From Diaporthe sp. PMI_573 (taxonomy: Eukaryota; Ascomycota; Sordariomycetes; Diaporthales; Diaporthaceae), in contig JAJTUP010000010.1 in the NCBI GenBank assembly GCA_021399435.1, forward strand, positions 310,001 through 374,000: DNA of 64,000 nucleotides, written 5' to 3'. The position numbers and the translations under genes were made by a program. Shown here piece by piece: positions 46,312 through 58,244 of this stretch; within the stretch, counting starts at the first letter, position 1, and the number at the start of each line of letters is the position of its first letter. Under the pieces are notes generated by a model. The model searched no databases. It was given only the letters and a program-made list of their open reading frames with translations, and had not been told where the DNA came from.

Positions 46312-46749
46312 TTATCCTACGTCCCAAGTGGGAGTGAATGAAAGCTTCGAGATCGAATCAGGTAGAAACAAACCCCGGGCCGTAACTACAAAACACACCG
46401 GCCAGATGAGGAAAACAGCCCCGTGGTTGCGGTAGCTGATAGCCCCGCGCGCGAGCAGGTTCCCAAGATACCGGAGCAAGTTAGCCCCAAACTTGGAGCT
46501 CGTCACCGCGTAGACAAGGTAGCGTGGCGGCTGTGCAATGTGCGGCCATTGATGTTTCGGTTGCATGTGCCAAGTCCTGAAGAGATTATCTCCCAGCTTT
46601 TCGACAAGATCGGCACCCTGGAGACACAATTTGACACTCGCCACCCATGCCATCTGGCAGAGTTGGATGAGGGGGCCTGCTGGTTCGGCAGTGTAGATGA
46701 GTATTATGAGGAGGATGCCAAACAAAAAGATGAGGAGGACCCAACCCAT
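46312..46749 (-). CDS. Hypothetical membrane protein, 145 residues
   Basis: From ATG 46749 the frame encodes a very hydrophobic segment (GWVLLIFLFGILLIILIY), a middle part with several Trp and Leu residues, and a second hydrophobic stretch (GAVFLIWPVCFVVTARGLF) near the C-terminus. Two membrane helices are predicted. An open frame continues upstream to a strong acceptor (TTTCCCACAG), so a 5' exon may exist around 46800-46980. No ATG in a matching position was found there. No family is recognised. Confidence 0.4.
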   Translation of the reverse strand: MGWVLLIFLFGILLIILIYTAEPAGPLIQLCQMAWVASVKLCLQGADLVEKLGDNLFRTWHMQPKHQWPHIAQPPRYLVYAVTSSKFGANLLRYLGNLLARGAISYRNHGAVFLIWPVCFVVTARGLFLPDSISKLSFTPTWDVG

Positions 46750-47911
46750 GATGAAGTCATGTGTCTGGTTTGGCGTAGTTGACAAGGTGCAATTGGCCAA
46801 GCCTGTGGGAAATGTGATGAACACAGTGCCAGCAGGCGTACGCTGAGAGCCCGGACGGATTGATTAGCCAAGGAAGGAAAATGGCCCTTGGACATGGATT
46901 GTGGTGTCGGTTCTCGAAAGTCTTGCCCGTCAACAAAAATACGGAGCCAACAGAGCTTGAATACACAAGACCCCAATTTCGCAAAGGGGCTTTAAAGGAT
47001 CAGAGATCTCAATAAATTGCAGTGCAGTCGTCCTGTTTGGTTCGGGCTAGAGCATCAAAGTTCCCAACCGAGAGCACCCTGACAAAGAGGCTGCTCTTTG
47101 TTTGCGAGTTGACCAGAAGCCAGAAGATGAGGCATGAAAGGCGGCTGTGTGCTCTATCTAGGGCTTTTGTGTTGAACGATATCCCATGCAGCCCAGAGTG
47201 CAGTGGCAGAAATAGTTACTCAAAGGTAATTTCACTGCGGAAAGTGTCAAACCGCCAAACTTACATCTCAAATCAAGATTGCATTGACGGATAAAATTGT
47301 TGCATCTTTCACATTTGTATCTCACTTTTAACGGACATTGTCAAAACGCATTCGGATTGAGGACAAGAATGGCCGGATGAGGATTTGTCTATCTGATAAT
47401 TCAGCTATAAACACAGTATATTTCAATGACTGTGTCACCATGGAATCACGATGATGATGCCAGGCTAGCAAATGCACCTACTGTCTCATGTGCAAGGCCC
47501 GTTCAGGTGGATGTCTCTCGTATCTAAGATTACTCGACTTGCGCTATGCGGCATTGAAAACCTGTTTTGATTGCACTCGATGTGAGGCTTTACACGACTG
47601 GCGTATTAACCCACTGCAGCTTTGTTTCCGAGCATAGCCGTCAGGCCTTCTCCTCGTTGAGTCAATCTTACATTAGCTTCGGTCACTTGAACATGTGGCA
47701 TTGCCACATTGAACACAGCCAAGCCATGTTGTGTGTGTTGTTCCCCGCAGTGCATAACCCTATGCCTTAAATGCATTGTGCATCGAATCGGCCTTAGTAT
47801 GGAGAGATAGGCTGTTGGGCAGAGAGGGGTTCTCCACCGGACGAACAGCTCATAAGCAAACCCAGCTCTTCCACGCAGAGCCCTCTTACTCTCCCATCCA
47901 CAAGCGTGCCC
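46750..47911. other. Intergenic between divergent genes
   Basis: About 1.1 kb with short frames only. The last 150 bp are the probable promoter of the F-box gene at 47912. Confidence 0.45.
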
Positions 47912-49284
47912 ATGGAGTCGAACGGTCGGCAAAGAAGGGGATCCGACCGCGAGGGTCTCGATTCACTGGCCATATGCATCGAAACGCTGCCCGTCGAGAT
48001 TCAACGGCAAATCATGCTCTGCCTTCCAAGCCTGGGATCTCTTGGCGCTGTGATCCGGGCATCACCGGTATTCTATTCACTGTTCCAAAGTGAGCCGAAG
48101 AACTTCATTGCAACTTGTTTGATAAATATACTCGGGGACGCGTTTCTCGATGCATGTACAGCGCGGGCTGCGATACAGGATGATTTCCAGAAACGGCGCC
48201 GAGACGCGATGAAGCTGGGCAACGAACCAAGCATGATATGGCCTTTTCTGGGCTCATACAGGAAGAGGGTGGAACAGCTGCCATGTAATTCCTGGATACA
48301 TTCTATTTCTTTGCCGGAAGCTATTGAGATGGCCGTGTTCCACTCATCAACGGTCGAGCCACTCGTCGAGAAATATGCATCCTGGGCCCTGGCACACCTC
48401 GGCACATCAGTCAAGCCCACCAGCCTCAGCAGGACAGAGCGCATGCGAATCCAGAGGGCGATGTATCGTTTCCAAATAGTGTGCGATGTCTTCGGTAATA
48501 AGCTCAAGGACGACAACTTATCGCACCAGCGACCAAGGCAGCTGGGCTGTCTCCGGTTCCTCACGGGCTACGAACCATGGGAGATCGAGGAGATCCTGTG
48601 CATCAATCTCTTTTTGCAAGATGAGTACCAGAAGAGGCTTATGGAGGTCTCTGGGGACCTCAAATCTATCTGCTGGACATCTACCAGCTATCCGCTACCC
48701 GGTGAGCCCCTGCACGTGGTCGATGCCGGACGAGCGCTTACGTTGAAGAACGAGACAAGTGCTGAATGCATGTGCTAGTCGTGCTGACTCGGTCGACAGG
48801 CATGAGACAAATCTCACTCAACTTCCTCGTGAGTCAAGGCCTGCCACTTCTCGCGTCGGTGCTGCGCATCCAAGATCACGACGAGCTCGCGGCTACCCTG
48901 CGCACCAATATGCACTACCACATGTCCGACCTGTGGCTTGACGATATCACTGGGAACACCGACATGCACGAAAGATGGGAGAGGTCCTATTCGGATCGTG
49001 ATCTCGCCCAGGACGAGGGGCGACCAATACCCTTTCGAGGAGATGACCCAGATTCACCGCCGCTGGCGTGGGTTCTCATATGGGGCGAGAGGTATAGCAA
49101 CCTATTTGGTACCTTTATCCCGAAGCAGCTTCGTCGTTGGGGTTACATTATGTGGGATGCACGGCGCTTGGAGGAGACGGGTTCTGAAGAGAGGCTGATG
49201 CGTGAGTGGTATGAGATGTGGCAGGGTGGTGATTATAGAGATAGCTTGAGGGCTTGGAATAACGCTTGGAACAACAGAGGATAA
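47912..49284 (+). CDS. F-box-like protein of unknown target
   Basis: Two exons (47912-48758, 48800-49284) separated by a 41-nt intron join as A|GC to give 443 residues. Residues about 18-65 (LAICIETLPVEIQRQIMLCL, then SLGSLGAVIRASPVFYSLF) match the fungal F-box pattern of L-P-x-E followed by a helix and x-A-S-P/R. The remainder is helical with conserved-looking Trp and charged residues (GYEPWEIEEILCINLF, LRRWGYIMWDARRL) and no leucine-rich repeats. Such proteins are presumed to be adaptors for SCF ubiquitin ligases, but fungal genomes carry many whose targets are unknown. The intron is short, though within the fungal range. Confidence 0.72.
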
Positions 49285-50442
49285 CGGATATGTGATGAGG
49301 AAATACCGTGGGACAATACTAGATTGATTGGAGATAAGCAAGGAGCCAGGGGTTTAGGTTCCCTAGGTAGAATTTATGGAATGCGATCTATAAAGGCTTA
49401 TGGACCTACGTACTTTAGAGCTCTCAAGACGCGACGTTAGTGCTCCTCCCACTGATGTGCGAATGTCGGCATGTCATCGATGCCCTGGTCTCGGCTCTTT
49501 ACCGAGAACCCCGAACCGGGGTATTTGCTCCTACACCGTCACGGAAGTCTAGGCCTGTGTTCAACGTGCCCGCAATACTAACTCTGTGATGTTTGGAGGA
49601 CACCTGGGTTGCCGCTCGGCGAAGTTGAGATACTGACAGGCTGATCACGACCAACTTGAAGTGATATGTTCCCTTTCCTCCCACGATCTGGGGAACCCGC
49701 AATTCAGCTTCCATAATACAAAAGCGATGGGAAAATAGAAGTGATAAGGGGAAGTTCGACGAGGTTGGGGCCGGAGAAGGGCCCAGACCTCACGGATCCC
49801 TGTTGCGAGTGACAAGGTGTCCGCGCCCGAAGCCCAAGTAGGCTAAACCTCTATGAGAAAAGAGGAGAAAGTGATGTCGAGGCGCCACAATTCTTGATTC
49901 TGCACTCCTGTCTCAGGCGGACCTGCCGGCCAATTGCAGGTGTGGTGTGCTGGAGGCTGGCGTCTTGTGCAGCACTGTCTCGGCCGGTGATCGAGATGAG
50001 CGAAGATCCCCACAGCTATCGTGTGGCTTGAGCGGCTGGTATGATTGCGGTGACGGGCACCAAAGGGGCACGTTATCCTGTAGATATTGAGTCTGGACGA
50101 CGTGAGTGGCCGCGGGTCTGCGTCAGGTTTGCCCAAGTGTGGCGAGTGAGTTCGAGGCGCGATGTGCATCGTGCATGAAGGGGGGGGTCGTTTAGGCGAA
50201 TCAGCATCAGCACAGCGCCTGCGGCCGACGTCACCGGCACCAGACCCCAGCTGTCATCTCATCACACCTCATGCCCGCCCCCTTTAACTCGTCGTGGCGT
50301 CCTACGTCACCGGCAAGCCTTCGATTTAAGTACATATTCACATCCTCAGCCACACCTTCGGCCAAGATGGAATCTCGGTTCCAATCTTTCGAATGCTCGC
50401 TTTCTAGGACAATTCTAGTGTTGCCTATCAATTTGAACTAAT
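49285..50442. other. Intergenic region
   Basis: No gene is recognised in this 1.2 kb. The sequence just before 50443 should be the promoter of the coiled-coil/glycine-repeat gene. Confidence 0.45.
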
Positions 50443-52772
50443 ATGGCGGATGTACAGAAACAGAATGAGTTGTTGCAGCGGGAGGTGGCTCGTCTCAAGA
50501 AAGAGGCAGCACTGCAGAAACAGAATGAGGCTCTGCAGAAGGAGATCGCTCAGCTAAAGAAAGCAGCCACTCTCCAGTGTAAGCTGTTCCTCCCATGCCA
50601 TCATGGTCTCGTGTTAGGCCGTCACCAAACCGTCCATGCACTAACACGGACCGTACCTAGCCTCAACTGCAAACAAGACGCCGAAGAAGCCTTCAGCAGA
50701 TGATGCGGCAAAGAAGGTCACTGCGGCAAAGAAATCAACGGACGATGCCGTGAAAAAGGTGTCATCCAGGAAACCAGCAACCGATGATGCCGTGAAGGCG
50801 TCCCAGGAAAAGGCAGCCGAAGAAAAGACATCATCAAGGCAGGCTATCAAGGCCGCCGCGTCTAAGCCCAAGCCAAGCGTGCCCCAAACCTCAGATATCA
50901 AGGACCATGCGCCAGTCAAGAAGTCGACTTCAGCCTCCAAGCCATCAGTGAGCAAGACAGCCGCAGACGCGAAGAAGGCAATCAAGGACTCCGCCGCTGC
51001 GGATGTCACATCCGAGGCCACGACGGAGAAGAAGAAAAAGAAGAAGATCAGGCACACGCCCAAGTACGACATGGCCGCCGCCCTTTCGCGCGGTGAGGAG
51101 ATCCCCGGCCTCACGGACAAGAAGCCCGTCGTCCGCAAGGTGCCCAAGCCCGCCGTCAGGGCACCACAGGCTGTCGACGAGCTGGCCCCGCAGCCCCAGG
51201 CGGCTGCCAAGAAGGCGGCACCAAAGAAACAGAAGATCTACGCGGAGGATGCCCTCACACCCACGCACCAGATCCTCGCCCAGCGCAAGAAGCAGGAGGC
51301 CCTCCAGAAGCAACAGCAAGCTCTCCAGCAGCAGCAGCAGCAGGAGCAGGGTGGCCAGGGCGGCCCACTCCAAGGGGTCACCGGCGCCGTTGGCAAGACC
51401 GGAAAGGGCGCGCTGGACACCGTCGGCAATATCGGGCAGCAGGGTGTCATGACTATTGGCGATGTGGGCAAGGGCCTGCCAGTCGCCGGCAAGGCCGTCA
51501 ACGGAGCAACGCGCGGCGTCGGCAAGACTCTGGGAGCTGCCACGGGCGGCCTGGGCCAGACGCTAGGCGACACCACTGGCGCTCTCGGCCGTGGCGATCT
51601 CGGCGGCACTCTTGGCGGTGCGACCAAGGGGCTTGGAGATACGGTTGGAGGAGTCGGAAGGGGACTGGTGAGTCGTGTTTCCCAACCCAATTGCCGTGCT
51701 CAACAGACCAGGAACTGACAATCCGTGTAGGGAGATACCCTCGGAGGCAGTAAGCAACAACCACCACAACCACAAGCACCAAAACCACCACCACCACCAC
51801 AACCCCAACCAAAACCCAAAGTAGTGCTGTCTCGAGGCCAGCCGCTCTCAGAGGGTGCGCTCAAGAAGCTCGCTGAGACGTCAGGCCCGAGGAAGAGTCT
51901 GCAGAAGTCTGCTTCGTGGATACTGTCGACACAAAGTGAGAAACAACACTAACAATGAGTCATTTTGCAGCTGTCGGCGGCCTCGGAGACAGCCTTCCAG
52001 GACCAGTCGTGAGTACCACCTCTTCCATTGCCCGCCCCCTGATATTCCTCGCACTACGGATCATCACCCGTGGCCCCGAGAAAATATTCTCGTGTCTTGG
52101 GAAGCCGCCAGATGGTCACCGTGATATAATCCCTTCCAGCATTGAGACGTGTGCCCTTCAACTTTGAAGTCTTCGATTCGTGATGCTAATATGTGTGGAC
52201 CAGGGCGGAATCGTTGGAGGAGCCGGTCGAGGTGTCGTACGTTAAATCTGCCTCATCAACAAAATACTTCGAACTGCGTACTGACTTTCGAAAAAGGGCG
52301 ACGCCGTCGGCGGAATCACGGGCGGCTTAGGAAAGGGCGTCGGCAAACTTGGCCAAGGAGATCTGTGAGTTGAAGCTTCCCCCTTGTTACTCCAAAAGCC
52401 GTTTTGCTGACAGTGTTCAAACACAGCCTTGGTGGCGTTGGCGATGTTGTGTAAGTGCTACAATTGATCAGTCTTCTTGGGAGAGCTTTCAACGATCCCT
52501 TACCTTCTAAGATGACCTGAAACCATGTTTTCGTGTTCACTGCTAAAGATCTCTCACAGCGGTGGAGTCGGCGACGGAGTTGGCGGTAAGTGTCATGAGG
52601 CCCTCACTTTAATTCTATCATAAAGCTGACGCACTTTCGAGGTCTTCTAGGAGGCGTCTTGGGTGGACTTGGCGGCCAACAAGGCAAGGGCGGCAAGCAA
52701 GGAGGAGGCGGTGGACTCCTCGGACTCGGGGGAGGTGGTGGCCAAGGGGGAGGCGGACTTCTCGGTCTCTAA
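50443..52772 (+). CDS. Coiled-coil, Lys/Ala-rich and glycine-repeat protein in nine exons
   Basis: Nine exons close in phase to 552 residues: 50443-50578, 50661-51667, 51731-51935, 51971-52008, 52204-52236, 52297-52364, 52427-52450, 52560-52585 and 52651-52772. The first 45 residues are two tandem copies of a heptad unit (QKQNE-x-LQ-x-E-x-A-x-LKK) that should form a coiled coil. A Lys/Ala/Ser-rich hydrophilic part follows, then a Gln-rich run. Next are many Gly-rich imperfect repeats (G-x-x-GKG, GLGDTVGGVG), a Pro/Gln tract, and a final GGGG-rich tail. No signal peptide is seen. Composition recalls hydrophilic stress-type proteins, but no domain can be named. Exons 4-8 are only 24-68 nt. Confidence 0.75.
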
Positions 52773-53330
52773 TTGAGAAGTTCATCCGATGAAGATGTTG
52801 ACATGGGTTTTCGTCGTACTCGTTGAGTGCAACCAAGACGGGCTTTGTAAGATCTGGTCATGATAATTAGCGATGCACAAGCAACAAGGATAGCCAATGC
52901 ATATTATGGTAGTACTCCACCACTTCTCAAAGCGTTCACTGCAGATGTGGTTGTATCCTGGGCTCGAGTTGACTCGGATGGACGCAGAATGCCGTCATGG
53001 ACGGCCTTGGCTAGACCTGCTCGCTGTTCAGGACGTGCCGCTCCGTACTTCAGTCGGCCTCGCACCCCGAGGCCCCCGCAGAGTCCTCATGGTATTCCAC
53101 ACAATGTGGGCCTAGGAGACGCTCCATGCCGCACTACAGATGTCCGACATTCTTGAAAAGTTCGGATGTCCGATCCCGAAGACCCGCTCGAGTGTGAAGG
53201 GAAAGACACCGGGTAGATCTTGATGGTAGTATAAGTCAGGAAGTTGGTTCAAGATAGATTTCATCAATCAGATTCAATGCATTATTCAGCGAGTTTCTCC
53301 GAATCACTTTGCAACAAAAATCTACAAACA
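52773..53330. other. Intergenic, P450 promoter
   Basis: About 560 bp without a recognised gene. The part before 53331 holds the P450 promoter and leader. Confidence 0.5.
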
Positions 53331-55174
53331 ATGGCTGTTCTCTCGACAAGTGCCGGCGGGCTAAGACTGGATAGTATTCTGACGTCGTCAGAGATACTTT
53401 CGGGGCCGAATGTGGTGTGTGTAGCGGTTTTATTGGCCTTTCTCCGACTTGTCTACACATGGCTGCGCTCTATCTACCGAGTGCATTTCCATCCACTGGC
53501 ATACTTTCCAGGCCCACGTGAGGCGGCCGTCTCCAGAGATTGGGAGCACAAGATTGCTACGGAGAAAGGCGCATTTCCCGAGAGAGTATTTGAAAGGCTG
53601 CACAAACAATACGGTGAGTATATTTTGACGTGCCTGACGTTGGGGCATCGCAAACTTGCTCACGATCTGATAGACACACGTGCTCTTCGCATCGGACCGA
53701 ACGAACTCCACCTCGACGATGTGAAGCTCTACAAGACCATCTACAGCCAAAATACGAAGTATCTCAAAGACCCGGGGTTTTACCACGCCTTTAATGCCTA
53801 CCAGAACGTATTCGGGCTGTACGACCCACAGCTCCACCGCGCGCGACGCAGGATATTGAACCCCATGTTCTCTCGAGGCGGTATCTTCAAGGTGGAGAGT
53901 CTGATCCATGACAAATATGAAATTATGGAGAACAAGATCCTGCGCCTGTGTAAAAAGAGCCCCAGTATCGACGTCTACGACGCGTTCAGGGCTTTGACCA
54001 CCGAGATCGTCGCCCAATTCGCCTTCTCCCGCTCCGCCGGCCTGATCGAGGAGTCGCGCGATGATTTCAAATCCCGCACCGTCGACGCAATCGAAGGAAC
54101 TGCGGATGGTATAGAATACATGCGGCACTTCCCTCTGCTGAGGTTACTGTCTGAAATCATGCCGAGGAAGCTGGTAGCCCGACTCGGCGGAGACGTCGGA
54201 CGGTTCATGAGCGTGCTTGACGTAAGCCTGATACATAAACTTCATTCCTGTCGCCGATCCACTCAGCTCATTGTGTGCCCATGTGGTTGCTAATCTTGAA
54301 CCGTTAGTTCGCAGACGACTCGGTGCATCACTGGGAACAGCACAAGGGTGAGGTGGATCATCCCGTCATGTTCGATGCCCTGGAAGGCGTGACAGACAAG
54401 GACAAGTCTCGCGAGGCGATGGGCATGCTTATTGCCGGGGGTGATACCACCGCAACTACATTCACATATGCAGTCGCAGCCGTCACCGGCAACCCACAAA
54501 TCCACCAGAGGCTCGTTTCCGAGCTGGAGACGGCCCTGGGGGCCCGTGGCAGAAAGAGGGGCGAGAGAATGCCATTGAGCGAGTTGGAGGATATTCCTTA
54601 CCTGATGGCCGTGGTGAAGGAATCCGTGAGATGTGCCATGGCGCAGCCTGCTCGCCTTCCTCGTATTGTACCCGACGATGGTGAACCGCTTGTTGTGGAT
54701 GGCAAGGTCGTACCCCCAGGTGTAAGTCTCCCTCAAGCCTTAGTTGACTGGTTCTGCATTCATTTACTCATCACTGCATTTTACTTCGCAGACAATTGTC
54801 GGCATGTCGATATATACGATGAATATGAGCGAGGAGATATTCGGCCCAGACGCACGAGTATTCAACCCTGAGCGTTGGCTGCAGCCCGATTCGAAGCAGC
54901 TAGGGGAGCACATCTACACGTTTTCCAAAGGACCAAGAATGTGCATAGGTATCAAGTAAGCTTTTTCATTGGGGGTAAGAGAAAAACGAAAGAAATTATA
55001 CTGACATGCGCTTTACGTAGCCTTGCTTACGCGGAGTTATATGTCCTCATCGCTCGGCTTTTCTACAATCTCAAGGTCTCCCGGCCTTGCAACTTTCAGG
55101 AGCTTGTCGAGAGGGAGCATTTCACCGTTAGTTACGCCCCAAGAGGAGTTCAATTCAACTTCGAGGCAATCTAA
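53331..55174 (+). CDS. Cytochrome P450 monooxygenase
   Basis: Five exons (53331-53613, 53674-54221, 54308-54721, 54792-54955, 55021-55174) give 520 residues. An N-terminal hydrophobic anchor (VVCVAVLLAFLRLVYTWL) is followed by the proline-rich PLAYFPGP hinge. Key motifs are the I-helix AGGDTT (320-325), the K-helix ESVR (382-385), FNPERW, and the haem loop FSKGPRMCIG with ligand C466. The sequence RIGPNELHLDD is typical of the fungal clan that includes trichodiene-oxygenase-like P450s. It should be anchored in the ER membrane with a CPR partner. The substrate is unknown. It ends 160 bp from the convergent MFS carrier. The upstream start at 53244 was rejected as it adds a hydrophilic leader before the anchor. 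Confidence 0.93.
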
Positions 55175-55334
55175 GGCACCGGAGTTTGACTTTTATGGGG
55201 GCAACGATTGCGAGTTCTTGTAGCATTTTCAAAGTCCAGATAGGGAAATCATCGGTTGATTACTGTTACAAGAATAGGGTGGGCAGTTCCATACGCATAG
55301 TGTCATTGTGTAAAGGGCATGCTGATTCCCACTT

Positions 55335-56835
55335 TTATCTAATGCTAAGATACTTTGTATATCGCAAGCAAATGATGCAAGCGCTCGCGAACATGCAAGT
55401 TCCAGTGAAGACAATGATCCAGTGAAAAGACACCGATGATACAGCTCCACTTGAGTTTGGTCTGGAAACCAAAGTTCCCCCAATAGGTCCCGCAAGCACA
55501 TTTCCAATCCCTTTGCCGAAATTGAGCAGGGTGAAGACAATCGGTCCTGCCGTCACGTCGTCCGTGATAGCGGTGCTCATCCTCGCCCAGATAGCAGTAA
55601 ATCCTGCCCCAAAGAATCCATATACAATGGCGAAGAAGATGAGAACCGTGAGTGACTCAGCTAATCTCCACATAGTGAAACAAGCAACTGCCGCGACTAT
55701 GGTTGACAAACAAGCCAAAATGTTCAGCGGTACTTTGCGATCAGAGAGAAGACCAAAGACAAATTGACCGCCGACCTGGCAAACACTCATCAGCGCGAGA
55801 AGAAGTGCGCCGCTCTTGTCGCCGAGTCTTAGTGATGAAGCATAAGAGGGCAAGTACAGAGAAGGAAAAAAGTACCCGAGCCCTTGCATTAGATTCGAGA
55901 CCGAGTATGTCCAGAAGAGAGGATTTCGAAAGAATGTCCACCTAATTTTGGGGATGCTGGCCCGTTCCGAGGGCGGCAACCTGCCCTTCAGCAGAGGAAT
56001 AAATGGCCCGGTGAGCAACGCGAGCGCCACGGCCACAGCGCGAAGCGTAGTTCTGTATCCATACTTTGCCAAAAGCGCTTGCAGCACAAATGGCATCATG
56101 GTCCCCGAGACACCAGAGGCGCCGCAAAGAACGCCGTAGGCCATGCCACGGCGAGCTATCCAGTATTCGTTTACCATGCTGAGGATAGGGTAGTAGAATA
56201 TGAGGAACCCGACACCGTAGGCAACTCCCTGCGTCAGGATGAGTACCTCCAGGGTGGATGCGAAAGACCCCAGGACGAGTCCGAGTATGCAAATTGACCC
56301 TGATGGGTGGATTAGAGAATTATTCTTTTGACGCTCTAGTAGTCCTCGGGAACCTCGGACGTGTTGGGACCTACATCCGACCCAAATCATCTGCCGCTGC
56401 CACCTTTGATAGCGCTGAATAAATGGCATTATGACCGGTGCTCCAAGATAACCGAAGCCGGATGCAATTGTGCCCACGATAGAAACATAGCGATTGTCGG
56501 CAAATTGTGGGGTTTTTGAGTAATACTCTTGGAACACACCGAAGGAGAGGGGAAAGCCTGCATGATTCAATCTCGTATCAGCCTGATATTTCAAGTCCTA
56601 TCAATGATCTCAGCTTACCCCATAGTAATGCCTCAAACATGAAAGCAGCGGAGAGCAGCCTCCAAGCAGCAGATCCTCCGTCCACAGGGGCAAGCTCCTG
56701 CTCCGCTCGGCCGCCATTCGGTGGTTCACCCACTTCATCCCGAGATGGCTGGCGTGTTCCATCAAGGTCCTCGATGGAAGTAGAGAGTGTGGCTGGCTGA
56801 GGTACAGCGACACGAGCTAGCTCTGTACCACTCAT
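55335..56835 (-). CDS. MFS transporter, monocarboxylate-type
   Basis: Exons 56835-56619, 56557-56375 and 56299-55335 give 454 residues. A hydrophilic N-terminal tail of about 55 residues precedes roughly twelve hydrophobic helices. These include FPLSFGVFQEYY in the first loop region, GVAYGVGFLIFYYPILSMV and EYWIARRGMAYGVLCGASGVSG, typical of fungal MCT-like carriers. The second intron (56300-56374, 75 nt) is a multiple of three and has no stop. Its removal joins VGW|SICILGLVLG and restores a continuous membrane helix. An alternative ATG at 56898 would add 21 residues. The protein may export or import a small acid or a P450 product; this is inference from position. Confidence 0.88.
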
Positions 56836-57434
56836 CGCGAATATCCAAGAGAGAGGTACTGAAGAGGGCTCAAAGGACAATGGCAAGACATCATTCAAGA
56901 AGTGGTTGGTAAGTTGGAGCTTGCATTAGTGCCGCGGCGGGCCTTGGGCTAGACGTTGGACCGAGACCGGGAATTGGAGCGGAGATAGTCGCGAGTATCA
57001 CATGCTGAGGCGCTACTAAATACACTTCGCGCCACCGTTTGGAGAGACCTGGGATTTCCGGTAATAATGATCCGCCCTGACCAGGACTGATACACTACAC
57101 CCGCCATTACGGACCTTTCACTCCGACGAGATTTATGTGTTGCTGAAATTACTCTTGCTGGCACGCACTATGGTGCAGCATGGTGATATGGTTCTGGATC
57201 CGAGCGGCAACTATGAATACCTGCCGGGCTAAGAGTTCAGAAGGCTGCTTTTCTGCTTCTTGCTGCATTTTGAAAGCCGCAATACTTGGGGACGGGATTG
57301 TAAGTCAGCTCGACAGAAGCCAGACGGGATATCATAGGAAGCTGGCTATACGGCAGGTCCTCATGTGAGAAATGCCTTTGAGACTGACAACGACAATAAA
57401 GACGACAAATATCTGAACTAGGGAAGATATTGCT
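56836..57434. other. Intergenic, MFS promoter region
   Basis: No gene is recognised between the MFS start and the 3' end of the GH128 gene. Confidence 0.5.
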
Positions 57435-58244
57435 TTACTCGTCCCTGTACGCTTGACCCAGGGGCGTTAATCCACCTTCAGGATCAAGCATGGCAGCCCA
57501 CCGCCCAACAGTACCACAGTTCCTCATGGGGCCGAACCAGGCATAGCGCTCCACCCAGTCCAACGTATCCAGGTACCTGGCGCTCTCCCTCGCAAAGTTC
57601 TCGACATGCTCCCGCGGCAACGGGTTGTCCACGCTCCAATTGGTACAGGCATACTCGGTGATCCACGCGGGCTTGTCCGGGCCGAGCTGGTGGTACGTGC
57701 TCCAGATGTAGTCGTAGAACTGGCCCAGCTCGACGCCGTACCAGTGGAAGCAGTAGAAGTCGATATCGGAGCCGCCCTCGCGGATCCTGGCCAGGAATTC
57801 CTGCAGCCAGCCGACGGCATGGGGCGCCGAGGAGATGCCCGGGCTGCCGGCGCGCACCCCGGCCTGGCGGAGGGGCTCGATCCACCGCAGCCACTCGGCG
57901 GCGGCCAGCTCGACGGGCATGTTGGACTGGTCTGGGAGCTCGGGCTCGTTGAAGCCGAGGATGGCTGGCGCGCCGGCGCTGTGGGCGTGCTCGTGCAGCT
58001 CTTCGATGTTGACGTGGTTCCACTGCATTGGGACGAACTGGAGCGGGCTGGCGTCTGGGGTTGGGTGAGGAGACCAGTTGTAGAGCCACGAGACTTTGGA
58101 TCCCGGCTCCGTGAAGGGGATGACCTCGTCGCGGCCGTGATTGTCGGTCGGCCAACAGAGGCCGCGTTTGGAGGGGGAATACATGGTCTTTGGTCTTGAG
58201 AGGTGAGCGGTGCGCAACCAATTTGGGAGATGAAGTCTAGGCAT
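57435..58244 (-). CDS. GH128 beta-1,3-glucanase (Asl1-like)
   Basis: A single exon from ATG 58244 gives 269 residues; ATG 58184 would give 249. The Asl1-like glycosyl hydrolase domain covers nearly the whole protein: KRGLCWPTDNHGRDE, VSWLYNWSPHPTPDASPLQF and ILGFNEPELPDQSNM with the acid/base E100. Further motifs are FYCFHWYG, WITEYACTNW with the nucleophile E197, and WVERYAWFGPM. These match GH128 enzymes that act on beta-1,3-glucan. No classical signal peptide is seen with either start, unusual for a wall-active enzyme. Either a 5' exon was missed or the protein acts inside the cell. The gene is unusually GC-rich, producing long shadow frames. Confidence 0.88.
   Translation of the reverse strand: MPRLHLPNWLRTAHLSRPKTMYSPSKRGLCWPTDNHGRDEVIPFTEPGSKVSWLYNWSPHPTPDASPLQFVPMQWNHVNIEELHEHAHSAGAPAILGFNEPELPDQSNMPVELAAAEWLRWIEPLRQAGVRAGSPGISSAPHAVGWLQEFLARIREGGSDIDFYCFHWYGVELGQFYDYIWSTYHQLGPDKPAWITEYACTNWSVDNPLPREHVENFARESARYLDTLDWVERYAWFGPMRNCGTVGRWAAMLDPEGGLTPLGQAYRDE

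Noticed and set aside
51498..51812. Val/Trp-rich minus-strand frames opposite the Pro/Gln tract
   Set aside because: Shadows of the CCA/ACC repeats of the plus-strand coding exon.
57484..58221. 245-residue Arg/Pro-rich frame overlapping the GH128 gene
   Set aside because: Shadow of a GC-rich coding exon; the GH128 frame has clear catalytic motifs.
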